Below, piece by piece: positions 31,901 through 42,229 of a DNA stretch of 44,073 nt (position 1 is its first letter; each line of letters begins with the position of its first letter). The notes under the pieces are model-generated. The model saw only the letters and a list, made by a program, of their open reading frames with translations. It was not told the DNA's origin and made no database searches. Location: NCBI GenBank assembly GCA_037447655.1, contig JBBHKE010000892.1:64001-108073 (forward strand), read 5' to 3'. The translations under genes and the position numbers were made by a program. The DNA comes from Zygnema cylindricum. Its lineage: Eukaryota; Streptophyta; Zygnematophyceae; Zygnematales; Zygnemataceae.

Positions 31901-34207
31901 CAATGCAAAGAGCAAATGAGTGGAGAGCAAATGCTATTGAACTAACAAAGGACAAATTAGGCCGTACCACTCTCACGGCAAAAAGTTCTAATTCAGAATC
32001 CGGCTAGTTCCGTGGCGGAGAGTTCAAATTGGATCCACTAATATATCAAAAGTGCTTAAGTGGCGCTCAAACACCAGACTTTGACCTAAGGTCATTAATG
32101 AACCGAAAGCCGGTTAGACCTACACTGAAGTATTAGTAACGTCTACTAGCATTTTCTAGATGGCCCCAAAGTTTATGTGTTAATCCACAATGTACCCTTC
32201 GCTAAGGATGTTGGAAACTGCTTTTAGGTGGTGAATTGCCATCTTGGAAACATAATAACTTGGTCGTTCGGCCTCCGTTAGGCGTGAACCAAATTGCTTC
32301 GCGCTCCGTGTAGAAAATAGAAGAGTCCGGTTTGGTCTCTTACACCCCCCATTATCCGTACATTGGTGACCGTACGAGGTGCAAATGGGTCCGAAAATGT
32401 TGGATAAATATGAGTGTGCCGAGCATGCTCAAGAGCTTGACAGAACCCTAGACCTAAATCAAACGACAAAAATTGGGGTCCATAACACGACCTTATAATA
32501 TGTATCTTTGGCGTCCGGGTAGACGAGGAGCTGCTGTAGTGCCAAAGATGAAATGCTGAGGTATTCTCGCTGTATAGAGGTAGGCTCTTCGAGCTCAACG
32601 TTACGGATGTTTTAGAGCATGTTAAGGCCGTTGTTAAAGAAAACATGTGAGTCTGGATAACAAACTAATGTAAGAATAACCTTGAAACGTTGACCAAGAC
32701 ATTGATATTGATATTAGAGGGACAATCTCGTTGAATGCAAGGTTGCACTTTATAGAAAGAAAGAAATGCAGCTTAAATGTCTGTTGGAGGAGGACAGACT
32801 GATAAGTAAGCCTCACGAAGTCGACCGATATCAATCAGGTTCGTCTATTTAGAGCGAACCCGGTGTGCTAAAAAACCATGGCGAGTAGCGTCAATAATAA
32901 GTGGCGGGCCAATTAATTTTTCTATCCGCTTATAATAAGCCAAGACTTTAGGTCTTGGTTCATTATAGGGTGCGACATTTTCGAAAATATATCCCATAAA
33001 ATGCTTTAAAGTTTGCAAAAAATGAAGGATGTGAACCAATTCAAAAATAAATTTGATATGGGGATTCGCCAATCTAATGCATTTCCCGGCCCTAAACATT
33101 CTTTAGTACTCTCATCCGCTGAAGACTAGATCAATCGGCTCGATCTCTAGTAACATGTGGTTTCCCACAATCTAGATGTCTTGTGGGAGAGCAGTTTGCA
33201 TATAGTTGTATGTTGATTTCGGTAACAAATGAGGGTATTAAGAATGCAACAAATTACAATGATGTAGTTATGCTTTCCGCGCTTAATGATCAACCTCGAC
33301 AGAATAATATCATTGGATTAATAATCCATTTTGCAGATAGAAAAAGAGAGAATGCCAATTCTAGCGAAAAAGGTCCAAAAGCACCAAACCATCCACGTTA
33401 AGACTGAATTGATCGGATTTTCAGCTGATGGGAAGAAATCCGAAAAAGTTTATAGGCAAGCCACGTGTGAGAGAGACTGGAGAAAGCGAAATCAATAACG
33501 TTTGGTTATAGATGCGGTCAAATTCACTCGTATCTATCAAAAATCCGAGGTTAATAAAAATTTTAAGCATAGAATAACTATCGGGCATAATTTCTTCTTT
33601 TAACAATGAATGAAATATTTTGGCTCCCACTAATTTGCCTAAATAAACGGGACAAGCATAGTTTTCTTAACAAAAATTATAGGGAGGCAGATTTTGCGTT
33701 CTGGGTAGTTAGAGGACCTATACAAAAATGTATGGTCATGCATGTCAACTCGACCCCTTCACGAAACATAACATCCTGTCCCACTTAGCATTCATCATCA
33801 TTACATTTAGTGACCAAAGCATGAGCAAAAACCTCAAAAAAATATGTGATCGTTTTATTTTCGAACTAGAAGATGAGCGGTTATTTAGTGATTCCGAGGA
33901 CTGGCTCGGTATTACCAGCTGACATTAACAAGCGAGTCGTTAACAAGCGAGTAGAGGTGGGCTAAAGCTTGTTTGGAGTAAGACCAAGCTTGAATGCAAA
34001 ACTACATTCCAATGTCACTAGCTTTGCACCGTATCCATAAGAGGAAGAGAAAAGGCTACACCATTGATCAACAATGAACCTTTCCGTTATCCAAAAAATT
34101 GATTTGAGGATTTATTTTACTTCACTCCTCTACAAAAATAGGCTGAACTGCCGCATATTTTTGTTCATCTGCCGTGCTTGTAAAGCGACAGCTGCAATTG
34201 AGCTATG

Positions 34208-34262
34208 GGAGGTAGAAGAGTGAGTTGGAGTGTCATCGGAGGTAGAAGAGTGGGTTGGATTT
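34208..34262 (-). repeat. 30-bp in-frame tandem duplication in copy C
   Basis: GGAGGTAGAAGAGTG at 34208 and 34238. In protein it doubles a ten-residue unit (THSSTSDDTP) in a Ser/Thr-rich tail. Confidence 0.8.
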
Positions 34263-35408
34263 TCAGAAATCATAGTGGATAGCATCCACAAACGTTCTTT
34301 CACGCGATGTGTCTCATGTATTGTTTGATCCACTATGTTGGGAGTTTCAACTCCATAGGCCAAAACAATTTTACGCAAGGGAGGAAAATGATCTTTAGTA
34401 ATTGACAACGGAATGCGTGTATTAGGAGTTTTACTGTCACGATTCTGATCGGTTGAACATTTATCGAAAAAAGCCGCTCGTTGTAGGACGGTGCAATCCT
34501 GTACGATTTGACCCGCCAATGTGGGCATGTGTACTACGGTGCGAGCCATGCTTGTAAATTGGGGCTTCATTTGAGTCATGAACGTTGCAAATTGTTCCTT
34601 TATCATGGTCGTTATTTGCTTTTTCATTTCCAACCGTTCTCTCTCTCTTTGAGATTCTTCAGGTGGAATGTTCTTCTTTGGTTCTTTAACCTGTTGAACT
34701 AGTTTTGCGGATCGAGCGGAAATGCTATAACTTTTAATTTGGTTGTGATAAGAAAATTCCGGGTTTTTTAAATGATATTGATAGACGTAATGTCTAGTTT
34801 GCTTTTAATATGTACAGTTAGCAGTTTTGTCCGGACACATTTGGGCATCGTGCCCCGTTTTCCCACTTCGCAAACATAGTCAAATTCCGAGAGTAATTGG
34901 CGAAGTTCCCTTGGAGACCTTAAGAGCCGGTGTTAATTCGAGATTGTTCTATGGTGGAACAATTGGTTCTTTCGGGACTGCTTTAAGATGGTCATGGGCT
35001 TCCCACAAGTAATTTTGCATTTTATATTCTACAACATGCTAGGCTGCTTGGTCAAAAGTAAACTTTAAGCCGGAGGGTTAAATCAGGTGACTTTGGATAA
35101 ATTTTTTCAACTGACCCAAAAACTCTCTTACGAATTTTTGGACTCCTTCAGCATCTGCCATTATGTTTGGCAATGCGTCCCGAAGTGCTTCCATACGAGC
35201 ACGCATGGAAGGCGTGGTCACTCTTGATTTCCGTTCAAAGTTTATTAACTTTATGAACTTGATCAGGGTTTTGCATACGGTACTCTGCTTACAACAATTT
35301 AAACATGGCGGAAATGCGATCTAATAGCGAGATTGTCATCGCTGGTCGTACCGGAATTCTAGCACGTGCGACAATAACGAACTGTTGCGATATTTCCGCA
35401 ACTTCTGC

Positions 35409-35600
35409 CATAATAACATCGTCGTAAGCATCAAAGACTTCCGAAATAGACGGTTGATACGGGGGTTTCTGGTTATCTTATAATAGCATAACTCCCACAA
35501 AAAACATAATAACATCGCCGTCAACATCAAAGACTTTTGAAATATCCGGTTGATACGGGATTTCTGGTTTTCCTATAATAGCAAAACTCTCACCAAAAGT
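35409..35600 (-). repeat. 96-bp in-frame tandem duplication in copy C
   Basis: CATAATAACATCG occurs at 35409 and 35505. Each unit encodes a YQP(D/S)ISxVFDxxxDVIM stretch, but one unit carries a stop. Confidence 0.8.
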
Positions 35601-36686
35601 TGGAGTGAACTCTGTCATCGCAAGCACGGAATCATATTTGTGGGAATAAAGAGTAACGGTCGAACCACAAAGGTAGCGGCCTAGAAGAGAGAAAGCGAAC
35701 GGCAAGTCAAATCGATCTTGGTATCGGAATGCAAGGTCGCGCATTTCGGGATCAAATAGCATACGGAAATGAGATAGAGTCATAATGTGTTTCATTCATG
35801 AAAAACAGAAATGAAGCCGACCACCTCTTGTCGATGTGGAAGCAATGTCCACTAATGAAATAGGTGAGGCTAATACTGGATGTGAGGTTGGTGGAAATCA
35901 AAACGACAACGAATCAAAATTCGCCTTTTCAAGGGAATCGTGGTCATGCCTTTCTTTCAAAGGTGTGGAAGAGACTGATGATAAAGAAGAGACTGAAGTG
36001 AGAGACGATCAGATTGTCAAAGAAATAAGACCCCAGATAACCGGGGAAAGATGATCCAAAAGACTAGGTAAGTTTGATAGTTATGATTGCGTAGGCCTAA
36101 AAGAAGCCGACGATAGAGTAGTTCCAGAAAGATAATAAAGATTCTCCCAATCACTTACATAAGAAAGGCAAAACCGAATGACGATCCGGTAGTCGATACA
36201 TCCTATCCTAGATGCTTCAAATGCCGAGCCACACCACAGACGTATCTAATCAACCACACAGTCTTTAACAGGCCTCGATGGCCAAATCTATCAAAAACCG
36301 TATTACCAAAACCTTTCTACCTTGCAAACAAGGGGGAAAAGATGAAAGGTCAGATCTATAAAGGCAAATAGCTTACTATCCAAGTACTCACAAGTGCAGA
36401 TCTACAGCGAGACAATCTAAAAAAAAACTAAATAATTCCACCAACTTCAAGATCTAAAAAAAAAATCTCACACCAAACAAAACAAAGCCAAGGTCACTCA
36501 GGGCCAAATAGCAAGCATGGAAAGCTGGAAAAATGCAATGCTCAATATGAGTGGATTCAATCAAAATCCACTCTATTCTCGTTCCCTCTAACGATTAGTC
36601 TCATATCCTAACATGGTCCTCTATCGCAAGGTATTGTGATAATTACATAATATTTTTAACAATCCGGTGATTGTCAAACGTGAACT

Positions 36687-36741
36687 GCAGCTGATCGCTA
36701 CAGCAAGAGTTTTGCAGCTGATCGCTACAGGAAGAGATTTG
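36687..36741. repeat. 27-bp tandem duplication in leader C
   Basis: GCAGCTGATCGCTACAG occurs at 36687 and 36714. Copy A has a single equivalent (about 20720-20755). Confidence 0.8.
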
Positions 36742-38063
36742 CAGAGCTTCCCTTTCCAATCCGATCCACGATCACCACTCGCTCAAAAATCTAGTAGATA
36801 AAAACTCTCCACAAAATAAATAAAAGAGAACAATAGCCAATTGAGTATATGTAAAGATATACCTCTAACTGAAAATGAGCAAACTGAAATAATTACTTGG
36901 GTCTTATCTCAATTAGGTAAAAGTTGAACTATAAGATTCAAAAGCCATGGTAAATGAAAGACTTAAGGAGACCTGGATGGACTAAAAGTTCCTCTATCAA
37001 TTTCAAGATAGTCCATAAAGCGAAAAACATCGATATTTTAGGGTTTTAATGCGAATGATAAAAACATAAATACTTTTTTCCAAAAGCAAAGTGAAAAAAA
37101 AGTTAAAACTCGAAAAGTAAATATACTTGAAAAGATTCAAAATATACAAACCGCCTCCAAAACAGGGGATAGTGAACTGAAAATTGAAAGTATCGATTTT
37201 TATAAAAATGTATTTATAATTTTTTTTTTTATTTTTTTTTACATAAGAAAACTAAAATTGAAATATAATAAACAAGAGAGAGGGGAAAAGAGACATTTTT
37301 CACAGTGTAATAATATTAAGTCGATGGATGGCACTAGGCCCCGCGGTTTGCTTATATTCCTTACATAAGTTCAATTATCGAGTACAATCTGAAATTAGAC
37401 TTAAAGAGAATAAATCAACACAGAAATTACCGAGAATGAAAAACAAAAACTCAAATGCCAATATGCCAAACACTTATGAGGTTTAAAATAACCAAACTTA
37501 AAAGATGGGCATAAGCCAAATGAAACTAAATACAAAGTTAAAAACAATAAAAACAACAAAACAATATTCCGAATATGCAATTTCCACACTAATTAAGGTT
37601 CAGCCATAGCCAGGAAAAAAAAATTGTGTTGTGAGATCGCGATCGAACTCCACTGAAAAATAGGAAAAAAGTTGAACGGAAACCGTGTAGGTCTTGGCCG
37701 AAGCCGTATAGATTAATATGTAGGGCTTTACAAGAGATTGATAAAGTAAGAGAAAACAAGACACTTCATGCTAAGGCAAAAAATCGCCTCTAAGCTGTCC
37801 AGACAATTTTACAAAGAAATAAATGGCAGCAAAAAATCTTCAATACTGAAAATTCGTGCACTGTGAAAATTGTGTGCAAGAAATAATCAAAAATCTACTA
37901 AGTACCGTCGCCTACGTCTAGCGAAACAAACCAATAAGATTGCAACGTGCCATATAAATACTGCGTCTAGTTTGGATTCAACCAATAGGCGGCCGGAATC
38001 CCATGCTCCCGTAACAAAATCTATAACCTACGGATAAAAACCATTCCTATCTTCATGTGAATG

Positions 38064-38086
38064 TGTAAACCTCCAAATGGTTCACG
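38064..38086. repeat. Decayed leader palindrome, copy C
   Basis: TGTAAACC...GGTTCACG: the right arm is intact, the left arm has one or two changes relative to copies A and B. Confidence 0.6.
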
Positions 38087-38486
38087 ACTTAAAATTGTCC
38101 AATCACGGATTCCTACCAACGTAGTAATAGGTGAACTTGTATTCGACTCAAACGTGTGTCAACCATAGTATACGTTAACGGCGGCGCACGCAACTTGATG
38201 TATTTGACAAATCACATTCTTGCAGGTGTCTAGCAATTTTTGAAACAGTCTTGCACGTTATCTTGGCACTAACGGCTAACCACATTTGTGTGTACGACAT
38301 AGTAAAGGTCTAGTTAAACCAAATTGTGAAAGGACAACAAAATTTATGTTTATGGAAGTGACGTCAACAAATTTTACAAGTGTACAACGACGATTCTATC
38401 ACGTGCTGTTGGGATTTGACTATTCGTGACCGCGTCGCATTTCAAGCAAGGTTCACGGTCAACTATGGTCCCGGTCAAAGCTATGA

Positions 38487-39389
38487 AGAAAGGCGGTCAT
38501 CACATCCATCTGTTGGACCTCCATCCCAAAGGTTGTTGCAAGCGCTAAGAATGCTCGCATAGATGTGAACTTCACAATTGAAGCAAATGTCCCGTGGTAA
38601 TCAATCCCCTCCATCTACGTGTAGCCTTTTGCAACGAGTCTTGCTTTTTATCCGTCAATCGTACCGTCTGCGTTGCGTATAATCTTGAAGGTCTACTTAT
38701 TGACGATTGCTATTCTTCTTTGTGGTCCAAGTTTTATGCGAGAGTCTAAGTGTTATTGGATGTCATCTTTCCTTCTGGTCCAAGTGTTATTCGAAGGTCT
38801 AAGTGTTCTTCTTCATAATGGGCGTCATCTCTTTGTTTACGGCTACTTTCCACGTGTCACTGTCTTTTTTGGAGAATACTTTTTTAATGCTTGTGGGCTT
38901 CTTAGCATGAGCCATTCCTACAAACTTTCTCATTGGTGCCTTTGAGGTCTTTAACCACTTTCCAAATTTTTGAGAGGGATGGATGTGTAGACTGCCTGCT
39001 CCGATCATTGGTCACAGGTAAGGAATTAGTCTCTTTTTCGTTTTTTTTCTACCTGGGCCGTTTTGATTTTTTTTCAACTTTCTGATCCTCATCAATTTCA
39101 TTTTTATGAGTTGCATTATTTTTTGCCTCTTACACTGGCTACTCCGATAATTAGTCACAAATGAAGTATCAATATGCTTTTGTTTCTTTTTTTGCCTTGG
39201 ATACTCTGATAATTAGTCACAAATGAAGAATCAATATGCTTTTGTTTTTTTTTTTGCCTTGGCTACTGAATTTTTTTTGCAACTGTCCCATCCTCCTCAA
39301 TTTCGTTTTCGCGAGTTCCATTGTTGTTTACCTCTTGGTGTGCAACATCATTTCGTTTTCGCAAGTTGCATTGTTATTTACCTCTTGGT
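38487..39389 (-). pseudogene. Linker and RT N-terminus, family X copia
   Basis: The linker end reads KKPTSIKKVFSKKDSDTWKV then AVNKEMTPIMKKNT (39008-38800). RT follows in other frames: [52 protein letters not shown] and MTAFLHSF, where the copy ends. The linker between 39389 and 39000 contains two tandem duplications (periods 62 and 50 bp). Confidence 0.8.
39137..39268. repeat. Tandem duplication, period 62 bp
   Basis: GATAATTAGTCACAAATGAAG occurs twice (39145, 39207), and a third partial unit starts GGCTACTG at about 39261. It lies in the linker of the family X copia. Confidence 0.85.
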
Positions 39390-39400
39390 CTACAACAGTT
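39301..39400. repeat. Tandem duplication, period 50 bp
   Basis: TTTCGTTTTCGC occurs at 39301 and 39351, each followed by a TTTACCTCTTGGT block. Confidence 0.85.
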
Positions 39401-40600
39401 TTTTGACTTGCCGATTGTTCTTCAATTGCATACAGTTTAGAGGTCTTTGGTGGAAAATTGTTTCCTCTTCATCATTTTCGGATTTGACGCCCTGTGCTGC
39501 ATTAGTGTTCTGCTCGATTTCTTTGTCGCTTAGGGACCACATTGAGGGTGAGTGATTGATTCCTTTTGTGTGACTCCTACTGTTTTCGACTTGTGGTAGT
39601 TCACCAAATTTCATGTTTCTGGTGATGGTAGTCGTCTTAGTGTGCTTGTTTGCAATGCGATAGACTTTGCTTTGCTCGTCATATCCAACAAATATCTCCT
39701 CAATTGCCTTAGGTGCAAGTTTTCCTCCTCGATTGTTATGGTTGTATGACTTTGCAGCCAAACACTTTGAGGTGTGATAGGTTAAGACACCTGCCGTGAC
39801 ATTTTTTGAAGGGGGTTGAATTTTCTAAAGCTCTCGTAGGGCATCTATTTTTGAGGTGTGTGGCTATGTAGACTGTATTCCCCCAAAAATCAGCGTCGAC
39901 GGTGTCTGTTGCCAATCATGCTTGTCGCCATTTCTACGAGAGTCTGATTCATGGCTCCGCAACGCCATTCTGGTGCGGATTTTCGGGTGCGGTCAGCTAG
40001 TGTCGGTACTTTCTAAGGTAAGGAAATTCTTAAACTCAACCGATAGGTATTCTCCAACATTATCGCTTCTCAAGCATTTATTTTTTGTAACATGCTTCTT
40101 CTCAGCCATTGCATTAAATGCCTGGAATTGTTCGATCACCTCACTTTTTTGACGGAGTAAGTGTGAGTCATGCGAGAGAAGTCGGCGATAGAAGTGACCA
40201 AGTATCTTCTCCCATTGCATGAGGGCACCTTTGTTGGGCCATATACGTCAAAATGATGTAGTTTGAGTGGGCGAGTAGCCATTGTTTTTCTGCAATTGGG
40301 AAATAGGAGGCGATGGGATTTTCCCATCTCGTAACCGTGGCAAGGCTCATTAGAATCTTTAACACTAGTAAGATCAAGTCCATTTGCCATGTTGTTTGCA
40401 ATTAGTTTTTTCATTCCGTCGTCGTGGCAAGGCTCCTTAGAATCTTTAACACTAGTAAGATCAAGTCCATTTGCCATACTTTTTGCAATTAGTTTTTTGA
40501 TTCCGTTGACGTGGCAATGCTCCTTAGAATCTTTAACACTAGTAAGAACAAGTCCATTTGCCATGTGGTTTGCATTTAGTTTTTTCATTCCGTCATTGTG
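39390..40600 (-). pseudogene. Integrase of the family X copia, zinc-binding part triplicated
   Basis: The zinc-binding start (HKRLGHLHNDGMKKL, about 40600) is followed by three 29-residue repeats, then CHGYEMGKSHRLLFP, where CxxC is reduced to one Cys. Core positions visible: LKLHHFDVYGPTKVPS (first Asp), LRSDNVGEYLSVEFKNFL (second Asp) and QNGVAE (Glu, followed by a frameshift to MNQTLVEMATSM). Then DADFWGNTVYIATHLKNRCP and LSHLKVFGCKV, a break, and AIEEIFVGYDEQSKVYRIAN leading to the linker (HSPSMWSLSDKEIE). All three catalytic acids survive, but the frame is broken at about 40136, 39990 and 39780. Confidence 0.85.
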
Positions 40601-40611
40601 GAGGTGGCCTA
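40340..40611 (-). repeat. Three 87-bp tandem repeats within the integrase zinc domain
   Basis: TTAGAATCTTTAACACTAG occurs at 40350, 40437 and 40524, exactly 87 bp apart (29 codons). Each unit encodes KKL-A--MANGL-LTSVKDS-E-CH---, repeating the segment that carries one zinc-binding Cys and keeping the reading frame. Confidence 0.92.
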
Positions 40612-41440
40612 GTCGCTTGTGCTAGAGGAGTTAGTAGTATGTTGGTTGGATAGGTTTATCAACGCTTGCTTTGCTATTCGTAGATTCTTTTCTAACAGCA
40701 CTGTTTCTAACCTCCTCTTTCTCTTTGGTGTTCTCTCCGTGTGATGGAAGAACAACTTGGGCTGCGAGAGCTTGTGATCGTGGTTTCGGGCTGCACTTCA
40801 ACTAATATGTGCGATCAACCATTCTCTCTCTTTCTGCAATGAGAAGACCCCCTTTCACTAGCTTTATCTTCCCTTCTCTCTGCCAGATTGGAATGTGGTT
40901 TCTGCTTCCACTTCAACTGATATGTGCGATCAACCATTCTCTCTCCTTTTGCAATGGTAAGGCCCCCTCTCACTAGCATTATCTTCCCTTCTCTCTGCCA
41001 GATTGGAATGATTCTGTTGTCTTCGGCTTGAGGAATTGAGTAGAGGATTCGTTTGGAGTTTAGAACATAAAGTACATTTTTTATTATGCGGAAGACCAAT
41101 CTGCCACCTACTGACGCCTCAAATTCAATGTCTTCTCTATTTCAATGTCTTCTCTTCCTGTGCAGAGTGACTTGTGATTGTCTCCTATGTATATGCGGGA
41201 GGGAGTGGTCTCTTTGAAGTTTAAAAACCACTCTCAGCGATGACAGATGTGTTCGGACGCGTTGGTGTCCACCATTCAATCGTTATTGTTGATAGAGAGG
41301 GTGTACTCCATCATGGCTTGTGACTAAACCATCTCCTTTGTTTTTCTTTTCCAATTCTTCAACTTTGATTCGTCTACTTTGTCACGTAGTTTGTCGTAAG
41401 TGTATTTTCGGCAAACAGAGATGAAATGTCCGGGCTTGTC
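40601..41440 (-). pseudogene. Protease region of the family X copia
   Basis: Read on the minus strand: MVDTNASEHICHR (about 41270), a copia protease site with DTNAS instead of DTGAS, then FLNFKET, TPSRIYIGDNHKSLCTG, and from 41099 FRIIKNVLYVLNSKRILYSI, PQAEDNRIIPIWQREGKIML. A 115-bp tandem duplication follows (40795-41010), then a variable stretch before the integrase zinc region. Stops at about 41320 and 41240. Confidence 0.78.
40785..41012 (-). repeat. Tandem duplication, period 115 bp
   Basis: ACTTCAACT(A/G)ATATGTGCG occurs at 40795 and 40910, with TTCCCTTCTCTCTGCCAGAT in both units. On the protein level it doubles an IPIWQREGKIMLVRGGLTIA segment. Confidence 0.9.
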
Positions 41441-42185
41441 GCAGTAAAAACACTTTTTGTCTTTCTTGTCGCGACTCAAACTGTCGTTTGTCTCTCTCTT
41501 TGTGGGGAAATTTCCCTTTTCCAGATGCGAACACGGAGCTCTCTACAGGGAGCTGACAATGGGACATAATTTGGGTGTTGAACTCGTCTTTCAAGAGGGC
41601 TTCAACCACCTCATTCCACTTCCAAGTCGTGGGGTCCGATTGATCTAACCACGTGAGTATTGGCTTGTACTCGAGGGGCAAGGACAACATGAGAAGTGTG
41701 ATTTTGGTGTCCATGGGAAGGGTGAAGTCAACAACGTCGGCTTCGGCCAAGATGTTAGCGTAATGCGAGGTGTAAGCCTCCATTGATGTTCCGTCTTGGT
41801 AAATAGTGGTCATGTGCGATTTTCCTAGCTTCATTCGTGTAGTCGTTCCTGAGAGCTTGAGAGTCGTCGTGAGGGACTCTCAGATTTAGCGAGTAACATT
41901 GCGAAGATCGTTGATGGCTAGACCGCTGATCAGTGTATTGTTGGCTCTGATCTCTTTCATATCCCATTCGGCCATTGCTTTCTTCTCACCCGCTTTGATG
42001 CTGTTTGCCCTTGCAAGAGCAGGATGCAGCTCGGTTCGGGTTACGATACCCAAGCAACCTCTCTCCTCAAGGGCTGCTTCAGCCCGGGATCTCCAGAGTT
42101 GGTAATTCGTGCCTTCGAACTTATCGAAATTGAAGTGGGCCCGTAACCTGAAATCCGGAGTAAGCCATTTTGGGTAACCAAGGGA
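41382..42185 (-). pseudogene. Gag of the family X copia
   Basis: The probable start is MAYSGFQVTGPL (about 42172), the first seven codons lying upstream of the primer site. A one-base frame change leads to FNFDKFEGTNYQLWRSRAEA, the typical N-terminal copia Gag block. Then come KAGEKKAMAEWDMKEIRANN, a stop near 41886, and from 41834 MKLGKSHMTTIYQDGTSMEA, LLMLSLPLEYKPILTWLDQ and WNEVVEALLKDEFNTQI (UBN2-type Gag). The zinc knuckle CFYCDKPGHFISVC (about 41400-41445) is an intact CCHC, reached through a frameshift. Protease follows directly. Confidence 0.82.
42135..42148 (-). promoter_or_regulatory. Half-tRNA(iMet) primer-binding site, family X copia
   Basis: The minus strand reads GGTTACGGGCCCAC, matching the complement of the plant initiator tRNA-Met anticodon half at 13 of 14 positions. 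It lies directly against a TG...CA element boundary (42149) and within the gag frame (V-T-G-P). Confidence 0.7.
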
Positions 42186-42229
42186 GCTTTCTCCATTTCT
42201 CTACGAAGATTTCTCCACTCCGGATTTCA
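42149..42229 (-). repeat. 81-bp TG...CA element with 13-bp terminal inverted repeats (possible LTR or LTR end)
   Basis: TGAAATCCGGAGT at the left and ACTCCGGATTTCA at the right form a perfect 13-bp inverted repeat. The left end abuts the primer site exactly as an LTR end would. Eighty-one bases is far shorter than usual for an LTR, so it may only be the U5 end of a longer LTR running into the purine-rich DNA, or a chance hairpin. Confidence 0.4.

Larger units (their letters stand above)
31900..36110 (-). pseudogene. Gag-like region, gypsy-like copy C (longest)
   Basis: The most complete copy in length but the most decayed. From 36110: YVSDWENLYYLSG; from 35795 MKHIMTLSHFRMLFDPEMRD, FAFSLLGRYLCGSTVTLYSH and PEIPYQPDISKVFDVDGDV with a 96-bp duplication; DAEGVQKFVREFLGQ and LKFTFDQAA (35160-35050); decayed knuckles (34880-34790); from 34633 MKKQITTMIKEQFATFMTQM, KPQFTSMARTVVHMPTLAGQ and HETHRVKERLWMLSTMI; AKIFHSLLKEEIMPDS and LGFLIDTSEFDRIYNQTL (33625); the block FIFELVHILHFL / LAYYKRIEKLIGPPLIIDAT (33099-32845); and an ELEEPTSIQREYL block (about 32600). 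The recognisable homology ends near 32280; 32280-31900 holds nothing I recognise. No RT follows. If once a single frame it would have been about 1,300 codons, long for a Gag. Confidence 0.65.
36130..38485 (-). other. Long non-coding leader of gypsy-like copy C
   Basis: Collinear with the leaders of copies A and B: CAGATCTATAAAGGCAAAT (36352), AGGTCACTCAGGGCCAAATA (36492), AATGCAATGCTCAATATG (36531), GGTGATTGTCAAACGTGA (36666), AATATTAAGTCGATGGATGG followed by ATTCCTTACA (37310-37370), and the decayed palindrome (38064-38086). The telobox-like repeats of A and B are not evident here. A 27-bp tandem duplication lies at 36687-36741. It ends at the truncated copia near 38485. Confidence 0.6.
38487..42229 (-). 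mobile_element. Truncated family X Ty1/copia element
   Basis: Read on the minus strand: LTR candidate, primer site, gag with knuckle, protease, integrase, linker, then RT cut off at DVMTAFLHSF (about 38487). The order is that of copia. Its integrase C-terminus and linker match the plus-strand remnant at 4561-4870 closely (AIEEIFVGYDEQSKVY; HSPSMWSLSDKEIE), so both belong to one family. Frameshifts and stops are spread throughout, and at least five separate tandem duplications are present. There is no 3' LTR, because the element is truncated against the gypsy-like leader. Confidence 0.85.
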
